Source of the DNA: Paraburkholderia xenovorans LB400
GTDB taxonomy: Bacteria; Pseudomonadota; Gammaproteobacteria; Burkholderiales; Burkholderiaceae
Direction of reading: 5' to 3'
DNA: 64,000 nt
NCBI RefSeq assembly: GCF_000013645.1
Contig: NC_007953.1
Span: 1,240,001 to 1,304,000, forward strand
A program made the translations under genes and the position numbers. This document shows, one piece after another, positions 33,532 to 43,425 of this stretch. The notes beneath the pieces were generated by a model, which searched no databases, was not told where the DNA came from, and saw nothing but the letters and a program-made list of their open reading frames with translations. The number at the start of each line of letters is the position of its first letter. The stretch's first letter is position 1.

Positions 33532-33569
33532 TCGGCAGTGTAGTTTATTATCGAGAGAAGTAAACTGCC
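33532..33569. promoter_or_regulatory. Inverted repeat between MBL hydrolase and tetR genes
   Basis: GGCAGTGTAGTTTA and TAAACTGCC form an interrupted dyad (AGTTTA at 33542-33547, TAAACT at 33561-33566, extended by GGCAG/GCC). Its place in the divergent promoter region fits an operator for the TetR product. Confidence 0.5.
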
Positions 33570-33587
33570 CGGTTTAAAATCCTGTTT

Positions 33588-34202
33588 ATGAATCCCGCTG
33601 TCACCCCTCAACGCCTCACTGACCGCAAGCGCGTCGCCATCATCGGCGCCGCGATCGAGGAATTCCTCGCGGCCGGCTACGACGCGACCAGCATGGACCG
33701 TATCGCCGCCCGCGCGAACGTCTCGAAACGCACGGTCTACAATCATTTTCCGGGCAAGGAAGTACTTTTCGCGGCGATTCTCCATCAGCTATGGGACGCG
33801 AGCCAGCGGGGCGACGCCCCCGCCTACCGCGCGGGCGAACCGCTACGCCCGCAGTTGCTCGACCTTTTGGGCCGCAAGCTCCGGCTGCTGAACGACGCGT
33901 CCTTTCTGTCGCTCGCGCGTGTGGCGATCGCGGCCGGGATTCATTCGCCGGAGCGGGCGCGAGACATGGTCGCGCGCCTCGGCGAACGCGAGGAAGATCT
34001 GACCATGTGGGTCCGGGCGGCCGTCGCCGCGGGCCGTCTCAAAACCGACGACCCGGGCTTCGCGGCGCTGCAGTTGCAGGCGCTGGTCAAAGCTTTTGCG
34101 TTCTGGCCGCAGGTGACGATGGGCGAGGCGCCGCTCGGCGAACGGGAGCAAAGACAGGTGGCCGAAGCGGCCGCCGACATGTTCCTCGCCCGTTATGCCT
34201 GA
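33588..34202 (+). CDS. TetR/AcrR-family transcriptional regulator
   Basis: The 204-residue protein has an N-terminal TetR helix-turn-helix (AAIEEFLAAGYDATSMDRIA, VSKRTVYNHFPGKEVLF) and a helical ligand-binding C-terminal domain resembling the AefR/AcrR-C type. It is divergent from the metallo-hydrolase gene and likely represses it and itself. Confidence 0.92.
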   Translation: MNPAVTPQRLTDRKRVAIIGAAIEEFLAAGYDATSMDRIAARANVSKRTVYNHFPGKEVLFAAILHQLWDASQRGDAPAYRAGEPLRPQLLDLLGRKLRLLNDASFLSLARVAIAAGIHSPERARDMVARLGEREEDLTMWVRAAVAAGRLKTDDPGFAALQLQALVKAFAFWPQVTMGEAPLGEREQRQVAEAAADMFLARYA

Positions 34203-34494
34203 GCCGACCGCCAGGCGTCGGGTCTGTTTGCCGGATTGGCCGTTGACAACCCGGCATTTTCGAGGAACTGTGGTACGCGCAAACGCCTTCCGACTTTCGG
34301 AGGCGACGCGCCCAGGCATTACGCTTGCTGCACTCTCGTTTGCGCGTGCGGCTTGCGCGTGTGTGACGCGACTTCGACGCTCGCCGCACTGAACGCCCTT
34401 TAGCGGGCGATTCGATCGCCAACGGATCCCGCTTCTACTTCAGTCCGCCGCCGGGGCGCGCCGATTCCGGCGACCCTTGCCATGAGGAGAACGC

Positions 34495-35046
<552 letters not shown>

Positions 35047-35057
35047 GGAGCGCCGTC

Positions 35058-36068
35058 ATGGAACTATTCCAGCTGTCGCGCGCCAGCGGCGTGGCCGACG
35101 CGGTCGCGGCGGGCGCGGCCTCCGCAACCGCCCAGCAAGGCGCGCAGGTACGCTTTCTCGCCGGCGGCACCACCTTGCTCGATCTGATGAAGCTGAACGT
35201 CGAGCGCCCGACGCGTGTCGTCGACATCAGCCGGCTGCCGCTCGACCGGATCGAAGCACTGCCCGATGGCGGCGTGAAGATCGGCTCTACTGTGAAAAAT
35301 GCGGACCTCGCATTGCATCCGCTGATTCGCGAGCCGTATGCGGTCCTGTCGCAAGCGCTGCTTGCCGGCGCGTCGGCCCAGTTGCGAAACATGGCGACGA
35401 CCGGCGGCAACCTGCTGCAACGCACGCGCTGTGTTTACTTTCGCGACACCGCGATGCCGTGCAACAAGCGCGAGCCGGGCTCGGGTTGCCCGGCGATCCA
35501 CGGGTTCAATCGCACGCTTGCGATCCTCGGCGCCAGCGGCACCTGCATCGCGACCAACCCGTCCGACATGAACGTCGCGCTGACCGCGCTCGACGCGACC
35601 CTGCACGTCCAAGGAACGGACGGCGCGCGCAGCATCGCGATCGACGACTTCTACCTGCTGCCGGGCACCACGCCGCAACGCGAGAACGTGCTTGAAGCGG
35701 GCGATCTCATCACGCACGTGACGCTGCCGCCGCTGCCTGCGCGGGCGCGCTCGGTTTACCTGAAGCTGCGCGATCGCGCGTCGTACGAGTTCGCACTGGC
35801 ATCGGCCGCCGTGGTCGTGACGCTCGACGGTGCGCGCATCGGGCACGCGCGCGTCGCGCTCGGCGGCGTCGGCACGCGCCCCTGGCATGCGCTCGAAGCG
35901 GAAGCCGTATTGCGCGGCGCAGCGCCCGACCCGGCGACCTTCCGCAAGGCTGCGGACGCCGCACTCGCGAATGCAAAGCCGCAAACCCAGAACGGCTTCA
36001 AGGTCGAACTGGCGCGGCGCTGCATCGTCCATGCGCTGACCCAGGCCACGGCCACGTCCACGCCTTGA
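35058..36068 (+). CDS. Aldehyde/xanthine oxidoreductase FAD-binding subunit
   Basis: The 336-residue CO-dehydrogenase flavoprotein homologue has FLAGGTTLLDLMKLNVERP (FAD pyrophosphate site) and QLRNMATTGGNLLQRTRCVYF. The extra Cys set Cys-x-YF...MPCNKREPGSGC is seen in PaoB-type subunits, where it binds a [4Fe-4S] cluster. ATG 35058 follows GAGGAG; the frame is open further upstream, but that overlaps the preceding gene in another frame. It is 11 bp after the [2Fe-2S] subunit. Confidence 0.92.
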   Translation: MELFQLSRASGVADAVAAGAASATAQQGAQVRFLAGGTTLLDLMKLNVERPTRVVDISRLPLDRIEALPDGGVKIGSTVKNADLALHPLIREPYAVLSQALLAGASAQLRNMATTGGNLLQRTRCVYFRDTAMPCNKREPGSGCPAIHGFNRTLAILGASGTCIATNPSDMNVALTALDATLHVQGTDGARSIAIDDFYLLPGTTPQRENVLEAGDLITHVTLPPLPARARSVYLKLRDRASYEFALASAAVVVTLDGARIGHARVALGGVGTRPWHALEAEAVLRGAAPDPATFRKAADAALANAKPQTQNGFKVELARRCIVHALTQATATSTP

Positions 36069-36092
36069 ACCGCCGATGGAGAGGAACGCACC

Positions 36093-38330
36093 ATGTCTAC
36101 CTTGCCCGACTCCGTGCTGTCCGTGATCGGACGGCCTCATGCGCGCATTGACGGCCCGTTGAAGGTCAGCGGCGGCGCGAACTATACGTCCGATGTGGAT
36201 CTGCCCGGCCTGCTGGTTGCCGTGCCAGTGTGCAGCACGATCGCGAGCGGCCGGCTCACGTCGCTCGACATCGCGCATGCCGAGGCGATGCCCGGCGTGC
36301 ATGCGGTGCTGCATCGAGGCAATCTCGGCCGCTTCTACCGGCTGGCCGGCAATTCGATGGAGACCGGCTATGTCGACGAAGCACGGCCGCCCTTCGAAGA
36401 CGACATCATCCGCTACTACGGCCAGTACATCGCGGTCGTGGTCGCCGAGACCTTCGAGGCGGCAAGCGCTGCATCGGCGTCGATCAGGGCCGGCTACGAA
36501 ATCGCGCCGCACGACGTGCGCGACGAACTCGAACCCGACGACAAGCCCACGGTCGAGAGCGAGCGCGGCGACCCGCATGCCGCATTCGACGCTGCCGCAG
36601 TGACTCTCGACGCAACCTACGTGACGCCAGTCGAAACGCACAACCCGATCGAACTGCACGCGTCGATCGCACAGTGGGACGGCGAAAACTACACGTTCTA
36701 CGAGACGACCCAGTCCATTTCGATTCACCTGGGCACGCTGTCGCAGATGCTAGGTGTGCCGAAGGAAAAGATCCGCGTGATCTCCCGCTACCTGGGGTCC
36801 GGCTTCGGCGGCAAGCTGTGGGTATGGCCGCACACGCTGTTGGCGGCCGCGGCGGCGCGCCGGACCGGCCGCCCGGTGAAGCTGGTCGTGAGCCGCAAGA
36901 TGATGTTCCAGAACGTCGGCCATCGCCCGCTCACGCAGCAGCGCGTGCGGCTGTCGGCTGAACCCGACGGCAGGCTCACGTCGTTGCGGCACGACTACAT
37001 CAATCACACCGCGATCGCCGACCAATACCAGGAAAGCTGCGGCGAAGTCACGCCGCTCATCTATAGCACGCCGAACCTGCGCGTGAGCGCCGGCCTCGCG
37101 CGCCGCAACGTCGGCTCGCCTACGGCGATGCGCGGCCCAGGCGCCGTGCCGGGGCTGTACGCCATCGAATCGGCGATGAACGAACTGGCCCGCGAACTCA
37201 ACCTCGATCCCGTCGAGTTGAGGCTGCGCAACGAACCCCGCGTCGACGAAAGCACCGGTTTGCCATTCTCGTCGCGGCATCTCGTCGAGTGTCTGCGCAC
37301 CGGCGCCGAACGGTTCGGATGGTCGCGGCGCACGCCGGGCATCGGATCGATGCGTCGTGATGGGCTGACCCTGGGCTGGGGCGTCGGCGCGTGTGTCTGG
37401 CCAGGCGTGCGCTTTTCCGCTGCCGCGCACGTCGATCTTCGTGCGGATGGAAGCGCGCGCGTGGTATGCGGCACACAGGACATCGGCACCGGCACCTACA
37501 CGGTGCTCGCGCAACTGGTCGCCGAGGAGACCGGCATTCCGCTCGACCGGATCGAGGTCGGTCTCGGCGATTCGGCGTTGCCGCCGGGTCCGGTGTCGGG
37601 CGGCAGCGCGGTCACGGCATCGGTGATTCCCGCCGTACTCGATGCGGTGCGTTCGGCCATCAAGCTGCTGCTGTCGCGTGCGGCGGCCGTCGACGGTTCG
37701 CCGTTCAAGGGCGCGGCGCAAGATGAACTCGCATTCAGCGCTGGACAGGTGCACCGCAAGGGCGACGCGCCAGAGCGCGGCGTGCCGTTCAGCCAGATTC
37801 TCGATACAGCGAAAATGCGCGCGGCGTCAGGCAGCGGCAGCGCCAAGGGCGGCTTTGACGATCCGCTAAAAAAGCGCTTCTCCATCTATTCTTACGGCGC
37901 GCATTACGCCGAAGTCACGTGGCAGCCGGAGACCGCGCAGTTACGCGTGAGCCGTGTGGTCACGGTGATCGATGGAGGACGCATCATCAACCCGCGCGCC
38001 GCCCGCAACCAGATTGAAGGCGCAGTCGTGATGGGCATCGGCATGGCGCTGTTTGAGCATACGATGTACGACGGGCAGACGGGCGCGCCGATCAACAGCA
38101 ACCTGGCCGATTACCTCATCGCGTCGAACGCGGATACGCCCGAACTTGACGTGACGTTTCTCGATCATCCGGATACGGTGTTCAATGAGCTCGGCGCCCG
38201 CGGGGTTGCGGAGATCGGTCTCGCGGGCATAGCAGCCGCGATTACCGACGCTACCCATCACGCAACCGGTGTACGCGTGCGCAAGCTGCCGGTCATGATC
38301 GAAGATCTGCTGGCTGCGGAACGTGCTTGA
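36093..38330 (+). CDS. Aldehyde/xanthine oxidoreductase molybdopterin subunit
   Basis: This 745-residue catalytic subunit has the N-terminal hammerhead domain (RIDGPLKVSGGANYTSDV) and molybdenum-cofactor motifs such as GSGFGGKLWVWPH, RGPGAVPGLYA and VCGTQDIGTGTYTVLAQLVAEE. GARGVAEIGLAGIAAAITDA near the end contains the catalytic Glu region. Length fits PaoC/YagR-type aldehyde oxidoreductases, which oxidise a broad range of aldehydes. The substrate is not predictable from sequence. Gene order 2Fe-2S, FAD, Mo is that of paoABC. Confidence 0.92.
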   Translation: MSTLPDSVLSVIGRPHARIDGPLKVSGGANYTSDVDLPGLLVAVPVCSTIASGRLTSLDIAHAEAMPGVHAVLHRGNLGRFYRLAGNSMETGYVDEARPPFEDDIIRYYGQYIAVVVAETFEAASAASASIRAGYEIAPHDVRDELEPDDKPTVESERGDPHAAFDAAAVTLDATYVTPVETHNPIELHASIAQWDGENYTFYETTQSISIHLGTLSQMLGVPKEKIRVISRYLGSGFGGKLWVWPHTLLAAAAARRTGRPVKLVVSRKMMFQNVGHRPLTQQRVRLSAEPDGRLTSLRHDYINHTAIADQYQESCGEVTPLIYSTPNLRVSAGLARRNVGSPTAMRGPGAVPGLYAIESAMNELARELNLDPVELRLRNEPRVDESTGLPFSSRHLVECLRTGAERFGWSRRTPGIGSMRRDGLTLGWGVGACVWPGVRFSAAAHVDLRADGSARVVCGTQDIGTGTYTVLAQLVAEETGIPLDRIEVGLGDSALPPGPVSGGSAVTASVIPAVLDAVRSAIKLLLSRAAAVDGSPFKGAAQDELAFSAGQVHRKGDAPERGVPFSQILDTAKMRAASGSGSAKGGFDDPLKKRFSIYSYGAHYAEVTWQPETAQLRVSRVVTVIDGGRIINPRAARNQIEGAVVMGIGMALFEHTMYDGQTGAPINSNLADYLIASNADTPELDVTFLDHPDTVFNELGARGVAEIGLAGIAAAITDATHHATGVRVRKLPVMIEDLLAAERA

Positions 38331-38527
38331 ACAAAGACGCCGTTGCAAGGAGCGGGACGCGTTGATGCGGCGCGCTGGCCGCGTGCTGACGCCGGAGCGC
38401 CGCGGCTTTCGCGTGCATGCGGGATGCAACGAAAAGTGGACCGACCTTGCGCGTCGTTGTCTCGCGTATTGTCGGTCCGCTTCGCGAAAATCGGTCAGGT
38501 CGGGCCAAGCCGCGCAGAGGCCGACAC

Positions 38528-40102
38528 CTATTTCTCCAGCAGCGCGGTCAGGCGCGTGATGTCCGGCAGATCCTCCAGATGCCGAACCATTTCGACGACC
38601 TGCCGCGCGCGCGCCGCATCAATACCTGCATACGCGGCACATCCGTGGAACTTGTCCGCCACGTCCTGATAAGTCACCGGATCCTGCGGACTGCCTTTGC
38701 CGTAGTCGGCCTGTCCGCTGATGGTCCGGCCATCGGTGAGCCGGATATCGATGATGGTGCGCATCTTGTCGAGCCCTGCAGCATCGGCTGCCGCGTTATC
38801 GTAGAAGTCGACGCGCTTGATCATCGCCTGGACATCGGGACGGCGCACGACGTTGTCCTGAAAGTCGCCGAGCGACGCGTGCCCCCCGTTGATTAGCAGG
38901 ATCGCCATGCAGAATTCAATGCTGAACTTGGCTTCGAGTCCGCTTTTCGGATCGTGATGGATCATGGTGTTCAGCATCTGCTTGCTGGCACCCACTCTCA
39001 CCTGGGCGACCTCGCCGGGCTTGATGCTGTTCGCCGCGATCAGGCTTTGCAGCAAGGTCATGCCGGGATGACTGAGCGAACCCGACGGGAATGGCTTGAT
39101 TGATACGCCCGGTGTGACGAAGGTCCAGGGCTGGCCGAGGCGCGTCATTACCGCCGGGTCGAAGCCACCGCCCTCAGCCTCGAAGAAGCCGCGCTTCGCC
39201 TCCAGGATATTGGGCGCGGCGGTCCAGCCAAGCGCGATCAGATCGGCCGAGATCACGCCTGCCTCGGCTGCATGCCCTGCCTGAAACGGCTTGGTCATGG
39301 TCCCGAAGTTCTCGCGCAGACCTCCCGATTGTGCTGCGGCCAGCCCGAGTGTCTGCTGTACCTGTTCGGGACCAAACCCGCGCAGGCGAGCACTCGCCAC
39401 CGCCGAACCGAATACGCCGCATGTGCCGGTACTATGAAAACCATCTTCGTAATGGCGTGGCGCGATCGCCTCGGCAATCTTGGTTTCCACCTCTACACCG
39501 AGGTGATACGCAAGCATGAAATCGCGGCCGGAGCGCTTTCCAGACTGTGCCATCGCCAGCGCCGGCGGCATCGTCGTCACGCTGGGATGCGTCAGCAGAC
39601 CATAGACCCGCGTTTGATTTACCGCCAGTTGTGTGTCGTCGAAATCGTCGGCATGGATGGCGACGCCGTTCGCGAACGCGGCAAAACGCGGCGGCACCCG
39701 TGCACCCGTGCCCAATACGCTGGCGCCCGGAATCGACGTCTTTGTGCTTGCCTTCGCGCGCGTCTGCGTCAGCCCCAGCGAGGCCAGGTAACGTAGGACA
39801 ATCGGCCCCGATCCGGCATGCTGGCCAGCCACGGCGAGGCCAAGCGAGTCGAGCAGCGATTTTTTCCCGACCTCGATCAATTCGGGCGGCAGGTCCTGCC
39901 AGCGCGTGCCGACCACCCATTCCGCGACACGCCGGGTCACCTCGTCCGGCGCATGAGCCGCGGCCGGAGCGGCGGCAGAAGAAGCCGATGAGGAGGCCAA
40001 GGAAGGCGCGGAGCTCGCCGTGGGATCCGCCGCCCTTGTAGACTGCAAAGGCAGGGCGAGACTGGCAACCGATACACTCGCCAGGAAATCACGTCGCTTC
40101 AT
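38528..40102 (-). CDS. MmgE/PrpD-family protein with twin-arginine-like leader
   Basis: The 524-residue protein starts MKRRDFLASVSVASLALPLQ and continues STRAAD, a probable Tat or Sec export leader, then a low-complexity Ala/Ser linker to about residue 65. The MmgE/PrpD fold follows (VTRRVAEWVVGTRWQDLP, HPSVTTMPPALAMAQ, HAAEAGVISADLIALGWT). Relatives include 2-methylcitrate dehydratase and cis-aconitate decarboxylase; an exported member is unusual. AGGAG precedes ATG 40102. It is convergent with the molybdoenzyme operon, so co-function is not implied. Confidence 0.85.
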   Translation of the reverse strand: MKRRDFLASVSVASLALPLQSTRAADPTASSAPSLASSSASSAAAPAAAHAPDEVTRRVAEWVVGTRWQDLPPELIEVGKKSLLDSLGLAVAGQHAGSGPIVLRYLASLGLTQTRAKASTKTSIPGASVLGTGARVPPRFAAFANGVAIHADDFDDTQLAVNQTRVYGLLTHPSVTTMPPALAMAQSGKRSGRDFMLAYHLGVEVETKIAEAIAPRHYEDGFHSTGTCGVFGSAVASARLRGFGPEQVQQTLGLAAAQSGGLRENFGTMTKPFQAGHAAEAGVISADLIALGWTAAPNILEAKRGFFEAEGGGFDPAVMTRLGQPWTFVTPGVSIKPFPSGSLSHPGMTLLQSLIAANSIKPGEVAQVRVGASKQMLNTMIHHDPKSGLEAKFSIEFCMAILLINGGHASLGDFQDNVVRRPDVQAMIKRVDFYDNAAADAAGLDKMRTIIDIRLTDGRTISGQADYGKGSPQDPVTYQDVADKFHGCAAYAGIDAARARQVVEMVRHLEDLPDITRLTALLEK

Positions 40103-40269
40103 GTTCCAATTCTCCTGGTTGCAGATTATCGCTAGGGACCTGGCCACATCGCGGAACTGTCGCGCAAGTTCATGTGATGGGAATCTGTAAATTGCTATGT
40201 GACAGCCGCCGCTTTCCGGCTGCCGTCATTCGTTGCGCTGCGCGTTGGTTCGCTTTGGTCGAGCCTGCA

Positions 40270-40545
40270 CGGCGTTAAGGAGTCGATGTCGAGCGCGAGG
40301 TGATCGTCGGTTACGAAACGATCCGGCGCTGGGCCGACAGGTACGGTGCGCGCTTCGTGCGTCGCCTGAAGGCAGCGCATCACAAGGCCGGGTTCGTCCG
40401 GCCTCTCGACGGTATGCTCGTGACGCCGGAGATCGGTCCCGGCGGCAAAGGCCACGATTGCCGGGAATACCGGGCAGAGCGGCGTCGAGCACGTCTTCGT
40501 CGACGCCCGTGCCGGAATCGGGAACCGTGCTGAAACAGCCACCGG
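40270..40545 (+). pseudogene. IS6-like transposase remnant, internally deleted
   Basis: Two homologous islands remain. GYETIRRWADRYGARFVRRLK is the N-terminal DNA-binding part of an IS6-like transposase. VEHVFVDARAGIGNRAETA, in another frame, corresponds to the region around the last catalytic Glu. The middle, with the first Asp residues, is mostly lost. The element is dead and shows that this replicon had its own IS6-like insertions. Confidence 0.65.
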
Positions 40546-40546
40546 C

Positions 40547-41857
40547 TCAGTGGCCGTGTCGCTCGCTGGCTGCAATCGCGCTCTGCTTCGATTGCCGGCT
40601 CAGCATCAGCGTCATCACTGCGGACACGGCCAACGTCGCGCCGACGACGTAGAGCCCCGCCGAGTAGCCGCCGGTCACGTTCTTGAGCCAACCGATCGCG
40701 AACGGACCGACAAAGCCGCCCAGGTTGCCGATCGAGTTGATCATCGCTATGCCCGCAGCCGCGCCCGCGCCAGAAAGGAACATGCTCGGCATGGCCCACA
40801 ACGGCGCCTTGGCCGCGCTGATTCCGATGTTCACGATCACGAGCGCCGCGATGATCATCAACACAGTCGTGGCGCTGCCGGCGAAGACGAATCCCAGACA
40901 CGCCAGCACGCACGGGATGACGACATGCCACGTGCGTTCTTCGGTGCGATCCGAGTGCTTTGCCCACAGGATCATCGCAACCACGGCGAGGATGCTCGGT
41001 ACGCCTGCAAGAAGTCCTGTTTCGAACGGGCCGAAGCCATACTGGCGAATGATCAGCGGCGCCCATAGACCGAGCGTGTACAGGCCGGCAGACGTGCCGA
41101 AATAGATCAGTGCAAGCGCGAGAACGCGCGGATCGCGCAACGCGCCGAGCGAACCGGACGTGTGCCCGGCATTCGACTGTCGCGCGCCCGCTTCCACCTT
41201 CAGCTTCGCGATCAGCCATTCACGCTCTTCCGGCTGAAGCCAGTGTGCCTTCGACGGCGTGTCCGTCAGGTATTTCAGAACGACAAAGCCCAGAATGATC
41301 GCGGGCACTGCTTCCAGGATGTAAAGCATCTGCCAGTCGGCAAATCCGGCGATCGGATGAAGCTTCATGATCGCGCCGGACAGCGGCGAGCCGATCGCGG
41401 TGGATATCGGGGCCGCAGCCATGAACCAGGCCGCGGCCACCGCGCGCTGGCGCAACGGGAACCACAGGCTGAGATACAGAATAATGCCGGGGAAGAACCC
41501 CGCTTCAGCCACGCCGAGAATAAAACGCAGCGCATAGAAGCTATTCGGGCCGACCACGAAAGCGGATGCCAGCGACACGACTCCCCACGACACGATCACG
41601 CGCGCAATCCACCGGCGGGCGCCGACCTTGTGAAGAATCAGGTTCGAGGGGACTTCGAACAGGAAGTATCCGACGAAGAATAATCCGCCGCCGAAACCGA
41701 ACGCGGTCGGCGAGAGCCCGATGGCCTTGTTCATCGACAGCGCGGCGAAGCCCACGTTGACGCGGTCGAGAAAACTCACGAAATACAGCAACATGACAAA
41801 CGGGATGATCCGCAGCATGAGCTTGCGGGAAACGCGGCTTTCGAGTTCGGGAATCAT
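40547..41857 (-). CDS. MFS transporter, anion:cation symporter (tartrate/phthalate permease type)
   Basis: The 436-residue protein has 12 predicted transmembrane helices, the ACS-family opening (RIIPFVMLLYFVSFLDRVNVGFA), the family loop GARRWIARVIVSWG between helices 2 and 3, and GVAEAGFFPGIILYLS in helix 4. ATG 41857 follows AGGAGACC. It lies downstream of the tartrate-dehydrogenase-like gene on the same strand after a 364-bp gap, and with the LysR gene resembles ttuB of tartrate-utilisation clusters. Confidence 0.88.
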   Translation of the reverse strand: MIPELESRVSRKLMLRIIPFVMLLYFVSFLDRVNVGFAALSMNKAIGLSPTAFGFGGGLFFVGYFLFEVPSNLILHKVGARRWIARVIVSWGVVSLASAFVVGPNSFYALRFILGVAEAGFFPGIILYLSLWFPLRQRAVAAAWFMAAAPISTAIGSPLSGAIMKLHPIAGFADWQMLYILEAVPAIILGFVVLKYLTDTPSKAHWLQPEEREWLIAKLKVEAGARQSNAGHTSGSLGALRDPRVLALALIYFGTSAGLYTLGLWAPLIIRQYGFGPFETGLLAGVPSILAVVAMILWAKHSDRTEERTWHVVIPCVLACLGFVFAGSATTVLMIIAALVIVNIGISAAKAPLWAMPSMFLSGAGAAAGIAMINSIGNLGGFVGPFAIGWLKNVTGGYSAGLYVVGATLAVSAVMTLMLSRQSKQSAIAASERHGH

Positions 41858-42221
41858 GGTCTCCTCCTTTGAGGTTTGCGCACTTCTCGATTCAGAAACG
41901 GAGCAGGCGTGCAGTCGCGCGCGGGGGCCATCGGCGTGGCTGTTTTCCCGGGCATGTCTGCGGTTCGAACGCCTCGACAGAGACATCCTGCGAACCATCA
42001 CTGGACCTGCGCGTTGCGCGGGAAGTTCGCGATTCCGGACATGCCGGAGGGCTTCGGCGAAAAACCGCGCGTGGTTGTTATTGAGGCTCTAAAGCGCGCG
42101 GATGCCGCGCCCGCCGGACCGCCATTTCAAAGCGTCGGGGCCGCCGGGATCGGCGCGAGCCTTGCTGCGGCCATCGACGACGGGCGCAGCAACGCAGGCT
42201 TCGGCGGACCGCCAGCCGCAT

Positions 42222-43316
42222 TCAGGCCGCACGAGCGGCCGACGAGACCGCGTTCTCGATAAACGCGCAAACCGCGGCCGTCACCTGTGCGGTCGTTGCC
42301 GTGCCGCCGAGATCGCCCGTGTGCAGCGAGGTGTCCGCGGTCACTGCTTCGACTGCCTGCATCACGCGCTGCGCGGCGTCGAATTCGCCCAGGTGTTCGA
42401 GCAGCATGACGACCGACCAGAAGGTGCCGACCGGATTGGCGAGCCCCTTGCCCATGATATCGAATGCAGAACCGTGGATTGGCTCGAACATCGAGGGATA
42501 GCGGCGTTCCGGATCGATATTGCCGGTCGGTGCAATCCCCAGACTGCCGGCGAGCGCGGCGGCAAGATCGCTGAGAATGTCGGCGTGCAGGTTCGTGGCG
42601 ACGATCGTGTCGAGCGTCGCGGGCCGGTTGATCATGCGTGCAGTCGACGCATCCACCAGTTCCTTGTCCCATTTGACGTCCGGAAACTCCTTCGAGATTT
42701 CCAGCGCAATCTCGTCCCACAGCACCATTGCATGACGCTGTGCGTTGCTCTTCGTGATCACCGTCAGCAGCTTGCGCGGACGGGATTGCGCGAGGCGGAA
42801 CGCAAAGCGCATGATCCGCTCGACACCGGCGCGGGTCAGGATCGACACGTCCGTCGCGGCTTCGATCGGATGGCCCTGGTGGACCCGGCCGCCCACGCCG
42901 GAATATTCCCCTTCCGAGTTTTCGCGGACAATGACCCAATTCAGATCTCCCGGCTTGCAGCGCTTGAGCGGTCCGTCGATACCCGGCAGGATGCGGGTCG
43001 GGCGGACGTTCGCGTACTGGTCGAAACCCTGGCAGATTTTCAGGCGCAGGCCCCACAGCGTGATGTGATCGGGAATGTCCGGGTCGCCGGCCGAGCCGAA
43101 CAGGATAGCGTCCTTGTTGCGGATCGCATCGAGCCCGTCAGCCGGCATCATGACGCCATGCTCGCGATAGTAGTCACCGCCCCAGCCGAAGTTTTCGAAC
43201 TCGAATGCGAACGACTTGCTTGTTCTGGCGAGTGCTTCGAGGACCTGCGCGCCAGCGGGTATGACTTCCTTGCCGATGCCGTCGCCGGGAATGGTTGCAA
43301 TGCGATAGGTCTTCAT
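42222..43316 (-). CDS. Tartrate dehydrogenase/decarboxylase-like enzyme
   Basis: This 364-residue decarboxylating beta-hydroxyacid dehydrogenase has IPGDGIGKEV at the start, VRENSEGEYSGVGG, ITKSNAQRHAMVLWDE (catalytic Lys), ATNLHADILSDLAAALAGSL (metal Asp) and the NAD site FEPIHGSAFDI. These motifs place it with TtuC-type tartrate/D-malate dehydrogenases rather than isopropylmalate dehydrogenase. It is divergent from the LysR gene and precedes the MFS transporter. A 364-bp gap (41858-42221) before the transporter contains no other gene. Confidence 0.9.
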   Translation of the reverse strand: MKTYRIATIPGDGIGKEVIPAGAQVLEALARTSKSFAFEFENFGWGGDYYREHGVMMPADGLDAIRNKDAILFGSAGDPDIPDHITLWGLRLKICQGFDQYANVRPTRILPGIDGPLKRCKPGDLNWVIVRENSEGEYSGVGGRVHQGHPIEAATDVSILTRAGVERIMRFAFRLAQSRPRKLLTVITKSNAQRHAMVLWDEIALEISKEFPDVKWDKELVDASTARMINRPATLDTIVATNLHADILSDLAAALAGSLGIAPTGNIDPERRYPSMFEPIHGSAFDIMGKGLANPVGTFWSVVMLLEHLGEFDAAQRVMQAVEAVTADTSLHTGDLGGTATTAQVTAAVCAFIENAVSSAARAA

Positions 43317-43425
43317 GTCTCCGTCCTTCTCGGGTTCAGGAAATATGTGAACTTTATCGACATTGGATGCAAAAAACCGGTGCTAGAATCAAAGCGTCTT
43401 TAACTTTCATTCACAAGTGCAGTCG

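Noticed and set aside
35064..36728. 554-codon minus-strand frame across the molybdoenzyme genes
   Set aside because: Arg/Ala/Val-rich antisense artefact of codon bias; the plus-strand genes have complete conserved motifs.
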